From: Rhodospirillales bacterium
GTDB taxonomy: Bacteria > Pseudomonadota > Alphaproteobacteria > Rhodospirillales > JAOUPW01
Assembly (NCBI GenBank): GCA_029879665.1
Contig: JAOUPW010000098.1
Location: 1-6,937, forward strand
DNA: 6,937 nucleotides
Reading direction: 5' to 3'
Positions 1 through 6,106 of this stretch are shown piece by piece. The notes under the pieces were generated by a model, which saw only the letters and a program-made list of their open reading frames with translations, ran no database searches and was not told the origin of the DNA. The translations under genes were made by a program, and so were the position numbers. Position 1 is the stretch's first letter; each line of letters starts with the position of its first letter.

Positions 1-396
1 CGCTTCGCGGGCCGGATTTCGCCCGCCCTTAATCTGAAGGAAGTGGAAGAAAAAAAGCTCCTGCCACCGGCGGAACTGAAACGGCGGGAAGGGGAATTGT
101 TGCGGGCCGCCGCAGCCAAAGGTGCGATCATGGTGGCCCTTGATGAAAAGGGACTTTCCCTCACCAGTCAGGATTTCGCCGATCGGATCGGCGGTTGGCG
201 TGATCAGGGAACGAAAAACGTGGCCTTCTTCATCGGGGGAGCCAACGGGCTGGACGATGGGGTCCTAAAAGAGGCCGCTTTGGTGCTGTCTCTGGGGGCC
301 ATGACCTGGCCGCACCTGCTGGTGCGCGGCCTGCTTGCCGAACAGGTCTACCGGGCCCAGTGCATTCTCAGCGGTCATCCCTATCACCGGGAATAA
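1..396 (+). CDS. rlmH: RlmH, 23S rRNA (pseudouridine-1915 N3)-methyltransferase, 5'-truncated by window edge
   Basis: SPOUT-class methyltransferase that uses S-adenosylmethionine to methylate N3 of pseudouridine 1915 in helix 69 of 23S rRNA, acting on assembled 70S ribosomes in the cytoplasm. The frame is open from base 1, and the residues before the first GTG (position 43) already match the family (RFAGRISPALNLKEVEE), so that GTG is an internal Val codon and the true start lies left of the window. About 131 codons are visible; the family is usually near 155 residues, so roughly 20-25 N-terminal residues are missing. Seen directly: the Gly-rich SAM-binding knot loop (FFIGGANGLDD), the LSLGAMTWPH segment, LLAEQVYRA, and the hallmark C-terminus HPYHRE ending at the stop codon. 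In many Proteobacteria rlmH follows rsfS, which would lie to the left (inference). The stop at 394-396 is followed by a 99-bp gap before gpmI. Confidence 0.96.
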   Translation, partial: RFAGRISPALNLKEVEEKKLLPPAELKRREGELLRAAAAKGAIMVALDEKGLSLTSQDFADRIGGWRDQGTKNVAFFIGGANGLDDGVLKEAALVLSLGAMTWPHLLVRGLLAEQVYRAQCILSGHPYHRE

Positions 397-495
397 ATGT
401 CTATAAAGTGAGAAACATCCTCTACCAAGTAACGGGCCGTTAAGTCCGAGAGGGCTATCGTAACGCCTGCGAATCAGACTTATATTGTTAAGGTC
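397..495. other. Intergenic gap between rlmH and gpmI
   Basis: This 99-bp stretch is the largest non-coding gap in the window and the most likely place for a promoter driving the gpmI-to-rppH operon. I see AT-rich hexamers resembling a -10 box (TATAAA at 402-407, TATATT at 481-486), but neither has a TTGAC-like -35 at suitable spacing, and the second would start transcription almost at the gpmI start codon. There is no GC-rich hairpin followed by a T run, so no intrinsic terminator for rlmH is supported. Read-through from rlmH into gpmI is therefore plausible. Confidence 0.5.
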
Positions 496-2070
496 ATGAC
501 CAACACAACCGCATTTTCCCAACGGCCACGCCCTGTCGTCCTGTGCATTCTCGACGGTTGGGGCGATCGCGACAACGGCGCCGACAACGCCATTTTCCAG
601 GGCGCGACCCCGTGTTGGGACCGCTTTGTCCGTACCCTGCCCATGGCCCGGCTCAAGACCTCGGCCGAAAACGTCGGCCTGCCCGCCGGACAGATGGGAA
701 ATTCGGAAGTCGGCCATACCAATATCGGCGCCGGACGGGTGGTGATGCAGGATCTTCCCCGCATCGACGCCGCCGTTGCCGACGGAACGCTAAAAGACGC
801 CCCGGCCCTCAAGAACCTGATCGCCAACCTCAAGAAGAGCGGCGGCGTCTGCCACGTGATGGGGTTGATGTCGCCGGGCGGCGTTCATAGCCATCAGAAA
901 CATATTTCCGAACTGGCGCGGCTGCTGTCGGAAGCCGGCGTGCCGGTCGCGGTACATGCATTCCTCGACGGCCGCGACACCCCGCCGCAAAGCGCCAAGG
1001 GTTACATGGCGGATTTTTTACGTGACATTGAGGGCTTGTCAGGCGTCGCCATCGCTACCGTCAGCGGGCGTTATTACGCCATGGACCGGGATGCGCGTTG
1101 GCAGCGGGTGGAAAAGGCCTACCGGGCCATCGCCGGCGGTCAGGGTATTGCCGCCGCCGACCCGCTGACCGCCATCGCCGCCAGTTATGCCGCCGGCGAC
1201 AACGATGAATTTATGCTGCCCTCGGTGATCGGTGGCTATAGCGGCATGAAGGATGACGACGGTGTGCTCATGGCCAACTTTCGCGCCGATCGGGCGCGGG
1301 AAATTCTCACCGCATTGGCCGACCCCGGCTTCGATGCCTTTGCCACGCCGGAACGGGTCAGGCTGGCGGCGACGGCGGGCATGGTCGAATATTCCGAAGA
1401 CCTGAACCGGTTCTACCCGGCGTTGTTTAGTTCCGTACCGCTTGACAACATTCTCGGCCAACGGGTCGCGGAAGCGGGATGCACCCAGTTACGCATCGCC
1501 GAGACGGAAAAATATGCCCATGTCACCTTTTTCTTCAATGGCGGCCGCGAACAGGTCTTTCCCGGCGAGGACCGCATCCTGGTGCCCTCGCCCAAGGTCG
1601 CGACCTACGATCTGAAACCGGAAATGTCGGCCATCGAAGTCACCGACCGATTGGTCGCGGCGATCGAAGGCGGTGATTACGACCTGATTATCGCCAACTA
1701 CGCCAACGGCGATATGGTCGGCCACACCGGTATTCTGGATGCCGCGATCAAGGCGGCGGAAACCGTTGACGCCTGCCTGGCGCGCCTGGAATCAGCCATC
1801 GAAGTTGCCGGCGGAGTTATGCTGGTAACCGCCGATCACGGCAACTGCGAAATGATGTCGGATCCGGCCACCGGGCAGCCGCACACCGCGCACACCCTGA
1901 ACCGGGTGCCCGTAGTTCTGGTCAATTCAAAATTCCAGTCGCTCCACGACGGCGTGCTCGCCGATATCGCACCGACAATCCTGCAACTGATGGACCTGCC
2001 CCAGCCCGCCGAGATGACCGGCCGGTCCCTGATCGATGGAGACGGCGTGCAAATCGCCGCCGCCCAATGA
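496..2070 (+). CDS. gpmI: 2,3-bisphosphoglycerate-independent phosphoglycerate mutase
   Basis: Interconverts 3-phosphoglycerate and 2-phosphoglycerate in glycolysis/gluconeogenesis through a phosphoserine intermediate, using two Mn2+ ions; cytoplasmic, alkaline phosphatase superfamily. The 524 residues are close to the usual ~510. By comparison with the known family pattern, the metal ligands and nucleophile are all present: D20 in ILDGWG, catalytic S70 in GQMGNSEVGHTN, D406 and H410 in NGDMVGH, D447/H448 in TADHGN, and H466 in AHT. Substrate-contact motifs are also present: GGVHSH (128-133), DGRD (158-161), GRYYAMDRD (191-199), NFRADRAR (261-268) and K339 in ETEKYAHVTFFF. The ATG at 496 puts about 10 residues before the conserved core. 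The only ribosome-binding-like sequence, AAGG at 490-493, is unusually close (2 nt), and no other ATG/GTG is evident just upstream in frame. The stop overlaps the next start (ATGA), indicating translational coupling. Confidence 0.98.
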   Translation: MTNTTAFSQRPRPVVLCILDGWGDRDNGADNAIFQGATPCWDRFVRTLPMARLKTSAENVGLPAGQMGNSEVGHTNIGAGRVVMQDLPRIDAAVADGTLKDAPALKNLIANLKKSGGVCHVMGLMSPGGVHSHQKHISELARLLSEAGVPVAVHAFLDGRDTPPQSAKGYMADFLRDIEGLSGVAIATVSGRYYAMDRDARWQRVEKAYRAIAGGQGIAAADPLTAIAASYAAGDNDEFMLPSVIGGYSGMKDDDGVLMANFRADRAREILTALADPGFDAFATPERVRLAATAGMVEYSEDLNRFYPALFSSVPLDNILGQRVAEAGCTQLRIAETEKYAHVTFFFNGGREQVFPGEDRILVPSPKVATYDLKPEMSAIEVTDRLVAAIEGGDYDLIIANYANGDMVGHTGILDAAIKAAETVDACLARLESAIEVAGGVMLVTADHGNCEMMSDPATGQPHTAHTLNRVPVVLVNSKFQSLHDGVLADIAPTILQLMDLPQPAEMTGRSLIDGDGVQIAAAQ

Positions 2071-3350
2071 CCTCAGTAGTCACCGTGCAAACAACCCGCT
2101 CCATGCTTCACGTCATTCTGCTGGCGGCGTCGGCATTCGCGCTTGCATGGCCGGGAATGGTGGGCGCGCAACAGGTCAAGCCCGATACCCGGCTGGAAAA
2201 GCTGGAACAGGAACTCGAAAAGCAACGCCTTGAACGCGAATCCCTGGAAAAGAAAGCGCAGAGCCTGAAAAAGGATATCGAAACCTATGGCAATGATCTG
2301 GTCAAGGCGGCGGCGGTAATCCAGAATTTCGAAGCCGAAATCCTCCTCATCGAGGAACGTCTGCCCGCCCTTATGAAAGAAGAGCGCGAAAAAACGCGAC
2401 GCCTGAAACGGCGGCGACAACAAACAGTCCATGTCCTGCTTGCCTTGCAACGCCTGGCCCGGCACCCGCCGGAATCGATGATCGTACAGAATATGAATCC
2501 GGATGATATGGTGCGTAGCGCCATTCTGTTGCGCGCCGCCGTGCCCCGGATCGAATCCCAAGCCGAATTGCTACGCCAGGACGTGTTCGCCGTTTCTTTG
2601 TCCCGGCGCGAGATGATGGTCCAGCGCGAAGCGCTGGCGACCGCCATCCGGGGATTGAAATCGGAACGTCGGCAGCTAAAGGATTTGCTGGAGCAAAAGG
2701 CCCGGATCAGGAATGAAACCGTTGCCGCCAGCCGCCAGATACAGATGCGCGCCGACGCCATTGCCCGCGAAGCCGGCAGCCTGCGGGACCTGATGGCGCG
2801 CCTGGATGATGAAAGAAGACTGCGGGAACAAAAAACGAGAAAATCCCGGGAAGCCGCCGCGTTAAGGGCTCAGCGCAAGGCCGAGGCGACAGCGCGGGTG
2901 CGGACGACGCAAAACGTTCTCGGCGCGGGGGCGGGAAAATCCATCAGTAAGGCCCGGGGAAGGCTGCCCTTTCCCGCCGTCGGCCGGATCGTCGCCCGTT
3001 ATGGCCAGTCCACTGAAACGGGCCTTACCCGCAAGGGTATCACCATTGAAACCCGCGCCAATGCTCAAGTCGTCGCCCCTTACGATGGCGAAGTTGTGTT
3101 CTCCGGTGTGTTTCGAGGATATGGGCAACTCTTGATCATCGAACACAGCGAAGGATATCATAGCCTGCTTGCGGGCATGGATATCATTGACGGTGTGATC
3201 GGCCAGATCGTGCTCGCCGGAGAACCGGTCGGGATCATGGGCAACCCGGACAAGGGCAAGCCATCTCTTTATGTTGAAATTCGCCGCAATGGTCAGCCAA
3301 TAAATCCTCTTCCCTGGCTCGCGGCACTCAAAGGTAAGGTCAACGGATGA
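2067..3350 (+). CDS. envC: EnvC-type murein hydrolase activator (degenerate LytM/M23 domain)
   Basis: Periplasmic protein predicted to activate a cell-wall amidase (AmiC-type) during septal peptidoglycan splitting, rather than to cut peptidoglycan itself. Layout: N-terminal signal peptide with hydrophobic core at about residues 13-30 and a likely signal peptidase I site near VGA-QQ (32-36); Glu/Lys/Arg-rich coiled coil at about 40-118; an EnvC-typical segment (LLALQRLARHPP, then SAILLRAAVPRIE, about 124-163); a second coiled coil at about 164-280; LytM fold at about 298-418. The LytM zinc ligands are lost: the HxGxD position reads R322-K-G-I-T326, the mid-domain His aligns with about G370, and the HxH position reads S400-L-Y402. 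This matches non-catalytic EnvC/NlpD-type activators and not active M23 endopeptidases. The start at 2067 overlaps the gpmI stop (ATGA). An in-frame ATG at 2103 would give a shorter, more classical signal peptide, and neither has a clear ribosome-binding site. It also overlaps ctpA by 4 bp. The symbol follows the E. coli family name; which amidase it activates is unknown. Confidence 0.9.
   Translation: MTSVVTVQTTRSMLHVILLAASAFALAWPGMVGAQQVKPDTRLEKLEQELEKQRLERESLEKKAQSLKKDIETYGNDLVKAAAVIQNFEAEILLIEERLPALMKEEREKTRRLKRRRQQTVHVLLALQRLARHPPESMIVQNMNPDDMVRSAILLRAAVPRIESQAELLRQDVFAVSLSRREMMVQREALATAIRGLKSERRQLKDLLEQKARIRNETVAASRQIQMRADAIAREAGSLRDLMARLDDERRLREQKTRKSREAAALRAQRKAEATARVRTTQNVLGAGAGKSISKARGRLPFPAVGRIVARYGQSTETGLTRKGITIETRANAQVVAPYDGEVVFSGVFRGYGQLLIIEHSEGYHSLLAGMDIIDGVIGQIVLAGEPVGIMGNPDKGKPSLYVEIRRNGQPINPLPWLAALKGKVNG
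3336..3339 (+). promoter_or_regulatory. Candidate ribosome-binding site for ctpA
   Basis: AAGG lies inside the last codons of the EnvC-type gene, 7 nt before the ATG at 3347. It supports that start, so ctpA translation could begin independently as well as by re-initiation at the ATGA overlap. Confidence 0.45.
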
Positions 3351-4762
3351 AACAGAGAACTATCATACTAACCCTGTTGGGTGGGTTTTTCAGCATTTCC
3401 CTTCTCGGACTGTCCTATTTGGACATTTCTTCGGCGACTGCCGCCGAAGCAAAAAAAGAAGAGGTAGACACCTATCGGTTGCTGAATCTTTTTGGCGACG
3501 TGTTCGAACGGGTGCGCGCCGATTATGTCGACAAACCGACGGACGAGGAATTGGTCGAGGCGGCGGTCGCCGGCATGTTGGCGTCGCTTGATCCGCATTC
3601 CAGTTATATGAACGCGAAAACTTACGAAGAGATGCAGGTTCAGACCCGGGGAAGCTTCGGCGGACTGGGAATCGAAGTGACCATGGAAAACGGTCTGGTC
3701 AAGGTGGTCTCCCCCATCGATGATACGCCCGCTTACCGCGCCGGGCTGGAACCCGGAGACTTCATCTCCCATCTCGACGGTCAGCCGGTTCTGGGGCTGA
3801 CTCTTTCCAAGGCGGTGGAAAAAATGCGCGGCCCTGTCGGCGCCAAGATCAAGCTGACCATCCGCCGCGCCGGCCGCGATCCGTTCGACGTCAGTATTGT
3901 CCGGGATGTGGTCAAGATAAGGTCCGTCCGCAACCGCATGGAAGGCGATGTCGGATACATCCGAATTACCTCGTTTAGCGAGAACACCTCCGGTGGCGTT
4001 GAAAAGGCCCTGAAAGGATTTCGCGAAAAAGACGAAGACAAACTCCAGGGTATCGTCCTCGATCTGCGTAACAATCCAGGCGGTCTGCTGGATCAAGCGA
4101 TCGCCGTTTCCGACCTGTTCCTGGAAAAAGGCGAAATCGTTTCCACCCGTTCGCGCAGAGCCGAAGACACCCAGCGCTACAACGCCCGGCCAGGAGATGA
4201 GGCCAAGGGCCTGCCCTTGGTGGTGCTGGTCAACGGCGGTTCGGCGTCGGCTTCCGAAATCGTTGCCGGCGCGCTTCAGGACCACCGCAGGGCGATCGTT
4301 CTCGGCACCAAGTCCTTCGGCAAGGGATCGGTGCAGACGATTGTTCCGCTTTCCGGGCATGGCGCCATGCGTCTGACTACGGCCCGGTATTACACACCGT
4401 CCGGCCGCTCGATTCAGGCGGTCGGAATCGAGCCCGACATCAAGGTTGAACAGGCGCGGATCGAAGTCGTTGAACCGGTTGATCGCCGGCGCGAAGCGGA
4501 TTTGCGCGGCGCCCTTGGCCAGAAGAACGGCGAGAAGAACGGCGAGAAGAACGGCGAGAAAAACGGCGAGAAGAAAGATCCGAAAAAAGACGACGTAAAT
4601 GCATCCAAGAAAAACGGCAAAGATGCAGAACAGGAAACCGGGCCGGAAAACGGGGAAGCCAAAAAAAGTCCCGCGCAGCAGGATTATCAATTGTCCAGGG
4701 CGCTTGACCTCTTGCGGGGTCTATCGCTTTTCTCGGGCAAAACCAAATCCCGTAGCGGGTAA
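3347..4762 (+). CDS. ctpA: Carboxy-terminal processing protease CtpA (S41 family, PDZ)
   Basis: Periplasmic serine protease that trims or degrades proteins from their C-termini, using a Ser/Lys dyad and a PDZ domain that recognises the substrate tail. In other Proteobacteria, relatives control peptidoglycan hydrolases and lipoproteins. Layout: signal peptide or anchor at about residues 6-32 with a possible cleavage site near ATA-A (30-33); N-terminal cap helix with LDPHSSYM (81-88); PDZ domain at about 97-180 beginning GSFGGLGIEV; S41 core at about 195-365 with GYIRITSF, LDLRNNPGGLLDQA and PSGRSIQAVGIEPD. Aligning with E. coli Tsp/Prc (S430, D441, K455), the catalytic residues are S301 (middle Ser of SASASE), D312 and K326 (SFGKGSVQT); spacings of 11 and 25 match exactly, so it should be active. 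After the core comes a Lys/Glu/Asn-rich, probably disordered linker (about 391-443) with four KNGE repeats, then a helix QDYQLSRALDLLRGL typical of alphaproteobacterial CtpA C-termini. The gene starts in an ATGA overlap with the EnvC-type gene. Confidence 0.97.
   Translation: MKQRTIILTLLGGFFSISLLGLSYLDISSATAAEAKKEEVDTYRLLNLFGDVFERVRADYVDKPTDEELVEAAVAGMLASLDPHSSYMNAKTYEEMQVQTRGSFGGLGIEVTMENGLVKVVSPIDDTPAYRAGLEPGDFISHLDGQPVLGLTLSKAVEKMRGPVGAKIKLTIRRAGRDPFDVSIVRDVVKIRSVRNRMEGDVGYIRITSFSENTSGGVEKALKGFREKDEDKLQGIVLDLRNNPGGLLDQAIAVSDLFLEKGEIVSTRSRRAEDTQRYNARPGDEAKGLPLVVLVNGGSASASEIVAGALQDHRRAIVLGTKSFGKGSVQTIVPLSGHGAMRLTTARYYTPSGRSIQAVGIEPDIKVEQARIEVVEPVDRRREADLRGALGQKNGEKNGEKNGEKNGEKKDPKKDDVNASKKNGKDAEQETGPENGEAKKSPAQQDYQLSRALDLLRGLSLFSGKTKSRSG
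4523..4570 (+). repeat. 12-bp in-frame tandem repeat (four units) in ctpA
   Basis: Four head-to-tail copies of AAGAACGGCGAG start at 4523, 4535, 4547 and 4559. The first three are identical and the fourth differs by one base (AAAAACGGCGAG). Each unit encodes Lys-Asn-Gly-Glu, covering residues 393-408 of CtpA, and a partial further unit (AAGAA) follows. Because the unit is a multiple of three, copy-number change by replication slippage would keep the frame and only lengthen or shorten the linker after the protease core. Confidence 0.95.
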
Positions 4763-4785
4763 ATGGGCGGCTGAAGGGTTGAGAC

Positions 4786-4790
4786 AGGAG
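4786..4790 (+). promoter_or_regulatory. Ribosome-binding site that fixes the GTG start of the YibQ-like gene
   Basis: AGGAG lies 5 nt before the GTG at 4796. It is the best Shine-Dalgarno match at any start in the window and supports that GTG. The nearby ATG at 4764 is out of frame with the protein. The site falls in the 33-bp gap after ctpA, the only clear break in the otherwise overlapping gene chain from gpmI to rppH. Confidence 0.75.
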
Positions 4791-4795
4791 CGCGC

Positions 4796-6106
4796 GTGAA
4801 ATCCCCGTTTAAGTTGCCGGTTAACTTCGGATCGTTGGGGCCGATGGCCTTCAAGGCCCTTGGTCTGGAAAAATTAAAGCGCAAGCTTGTCCCCGGAGAC
4901 GATGCCGTAGAAGACGAGGATAAGGACGCCCCCTTGCGGCGGGACTCCGGCGACGCCCGGGCCAGCGGTCCAGATGACGATCTAGGCGACGATCTCGATA
5001 TTGATTCCGACGCCGAGGGCGTATTGCCGGGCCGGCGCATGCGGCTGTTGCTGATGGGCGGTGCCGTCGTCATCGGACTGTCCGTCACCGCAGGTGCGGC
5101 CTTGTTTTTCCTGAGCGGCGGGAAAACCCCCGTATCGAGAGCGGTGCCGGGGGTACCTTTCGTTCGCATGGAAGTGCCCCCCCCAAGAGTCTCTGCCGGC
5201 AGCGGGGTTCTAACGCAGGCCGCCGGCGGACCCCAAGATGCGATGCCGTCGGTGAACCGGGAGGCTTTTGAGAGCATAGCGGAAGTTCCGGTCGAGGCGC
5301 CCTTATCCGAAGCCCCGGATCCAAACCTGATTGAACAAGGGGCCCAGGGACCGCTACCGAAAGTCGCCGAAGACGGCCGCAAGCCGTGGCAGGTTTATGC
5401 GCGCCCCGCGGGCCCGGTCGATGACCGCCCGAGAATTTCCATCATCATAACCGGATTGGGCCTCAGCTACGCCGCAACGGAGGCCGCAATCACCCGCCTG
5501 CCGGGGAAAGTCACCCTTGCATTCAGCCCCTATGCCCGCCGGATTGACAACTTGATCGCCCTGGCGCGCCGTTCCGGTCATGAAGTTCTCCTTTCCCTGC
5601 CGATGGAGACAGTGAACTTTCCGATCCATGATCCCGGACCCTATGCCCTCAATTCTATTGCCGAGCCGACCGAGAACCTGCGCCGGCTGAATTTCATTCT
5701 CAGCCGTTTTTCCGGCTATGTCGGGGTCATATCCCCGGCGGCGACCCAGGTTGCGACTATTGAAGAACAGATCAAACCGGTGCTGCAATCGCTTCACGGC
5801 AGGGGGCTTATGTATGTTGACGCCACAAGCGGCAAGAACAATCTGGCGCCCAGAATCGCCGTTGATATCGGCATGCCCCGTGTTATTGGCGATATCATTC
5901 TGGATAGGGATTCATCCAGGGCCGATCTTGACCGGGAACTGGAAATCGTGGAAACCATCGTTCGCAGAAAATCCGTTGCCTTAATCATCGCAGATTCAAC
6001 CCCGGCCATTCTTGATCGGCTCAATGCCTGGATCAAATCGCTGGAAGAAAAAAACCTGGCGCTGGCGCCGGTTTCCGCGATCGCCAACAAGCAGTTTCTT
6101 GAATGA
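4796..6106 (+). CDS. Divergent polysaccharide deacetylase family protein (YibQ/DUF610-like), membrane-anchored
   Basis: A 436-residue protein whose C-terminal region (about 212-433) has the divergent polysaccharide deacetylase fold. Seen in order: RISIIITGLGLS (212-224), LPGKVTLAFSPYA (235-247), GHEVLLSLPMETVNFP (261-276), DPGPYALN (279-286), GYVGV (307-311), RGLMYVDA (336-343), LDRELEIVE (378-386) and LAPVSAIA (423-430). The N-terminus starts like a short basic amphipathic segment and is followed by a strongly acidic stretch (about 35-74, many Asp/Glu). One membrane helix (about 82-106) follows basic GRRMR, implying a cytoplasmic N-terminus and a periplasmic catalytic-like domain after a Pro/Ala-rich linker (about 110-205). 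The family is presumed to act on envelope polysaccharide, but no reaction is firmly known. The strand that usually carries an Asp-Asp metal-binding pair reads ITGLG, and the usual late GHP-like motif reads ADS, so enzymatic activity is doubtful. GTG start with a good AGGAG; ATGA overlap with rppH. Confidence 0.88.
   Translation: MKSPFKLPVNFGSLGPMAFKALGLEKLKRKLVPGDDAVEDEDKDAPLRRDSGDARASGPDDDLGDDLDIDSDAEGVLPGRRMRLLLMGGAVVIGLSVTAGAALFFLSGGKTPVSRAVPGVPFVRMEVPPPRVSAGSGVLTQAAGGPQDAMPSVNREAFESIAEVPVEAPLSEAPDPNLIEQGAQGPLPKVAEDGRKPWQVYARPAGPVDDRPRISIIITGLGLSYAATEAAITRLPGKVTLAFSPYARRIDNLIALARRSGHEVLLSLPMETVNFPIHDPGPYALNSIAEPTENLRRLNFILSRFSGYVGVISPAATQVATIEEQIKPVLQSLHGRGLMYVDATSGKNNLAPRIAVDIGMPRVIGDIILDRDSSRADLDRELEIVETIVRRKSVALIIADSTPAILDRLNAWIKSLEEKNLALAPVSAIANKQFLE
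5177..5184 (+). repeat. Run of eight C in the YibQ-like gene
   Basis: A mononucleotide tract of eight C encodes part of VPPPR in the periplasmic linker between the membrane helix and the deacetylase-like domain. A one-base slip here would shift the frame before the whole C-terminal domain. It may be no more than proline coding in GC-rich DNA. Confidence 0.9.

Noticed and set aside
7..26. Inverted repeat GCGGGC/GCCCGC as a possible terminator or operator
   Set aside because: It lies inside rlmH coding sequence, has a short stem, and no T run follows. Such matches are common in GC-rich codons.
43..396. A complete short gene starting at GTG 43
   Set aside because: The frame stays open to base 1 and the upstream residues match RlmH, so position 43 is an internal Val codon of a gene cut by the window edge.
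402..486. TATAAA (402-407) and TATATT (481-486) as -10 promoter boxes
   Set aside because: No TTGAC-like -35 sits 16-18 bp upstream of either, so a promoter call is not supported by sequence alone.
4523..4570. Short repeats as a CRISPR array
   Set aside because: The 12-bp units are contiguous with no spacers, in frame, and inside ctpA; this is a protein-coding tandem repeat.
3368..4690. Long open frame on the minus strand (440 codons) opposite ctpA
   Set aside because: It lies wholly antisense to a clearly real ctpA, its translation matches no family I know and is low in complexity where it mirrors the KNGE repeat (repeated LLAVLLAVLLA-type runs). Long antisense open frames are expected from GC-rich codon bias.
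4687..5382. Minus-strand open frame of 231 codons covering the ctpA end and the YibQ-like N-terminus
   Set aside because: It is rich in Ser, Pro and Arg with no recognisable domain, and is antisense to two supported genes.
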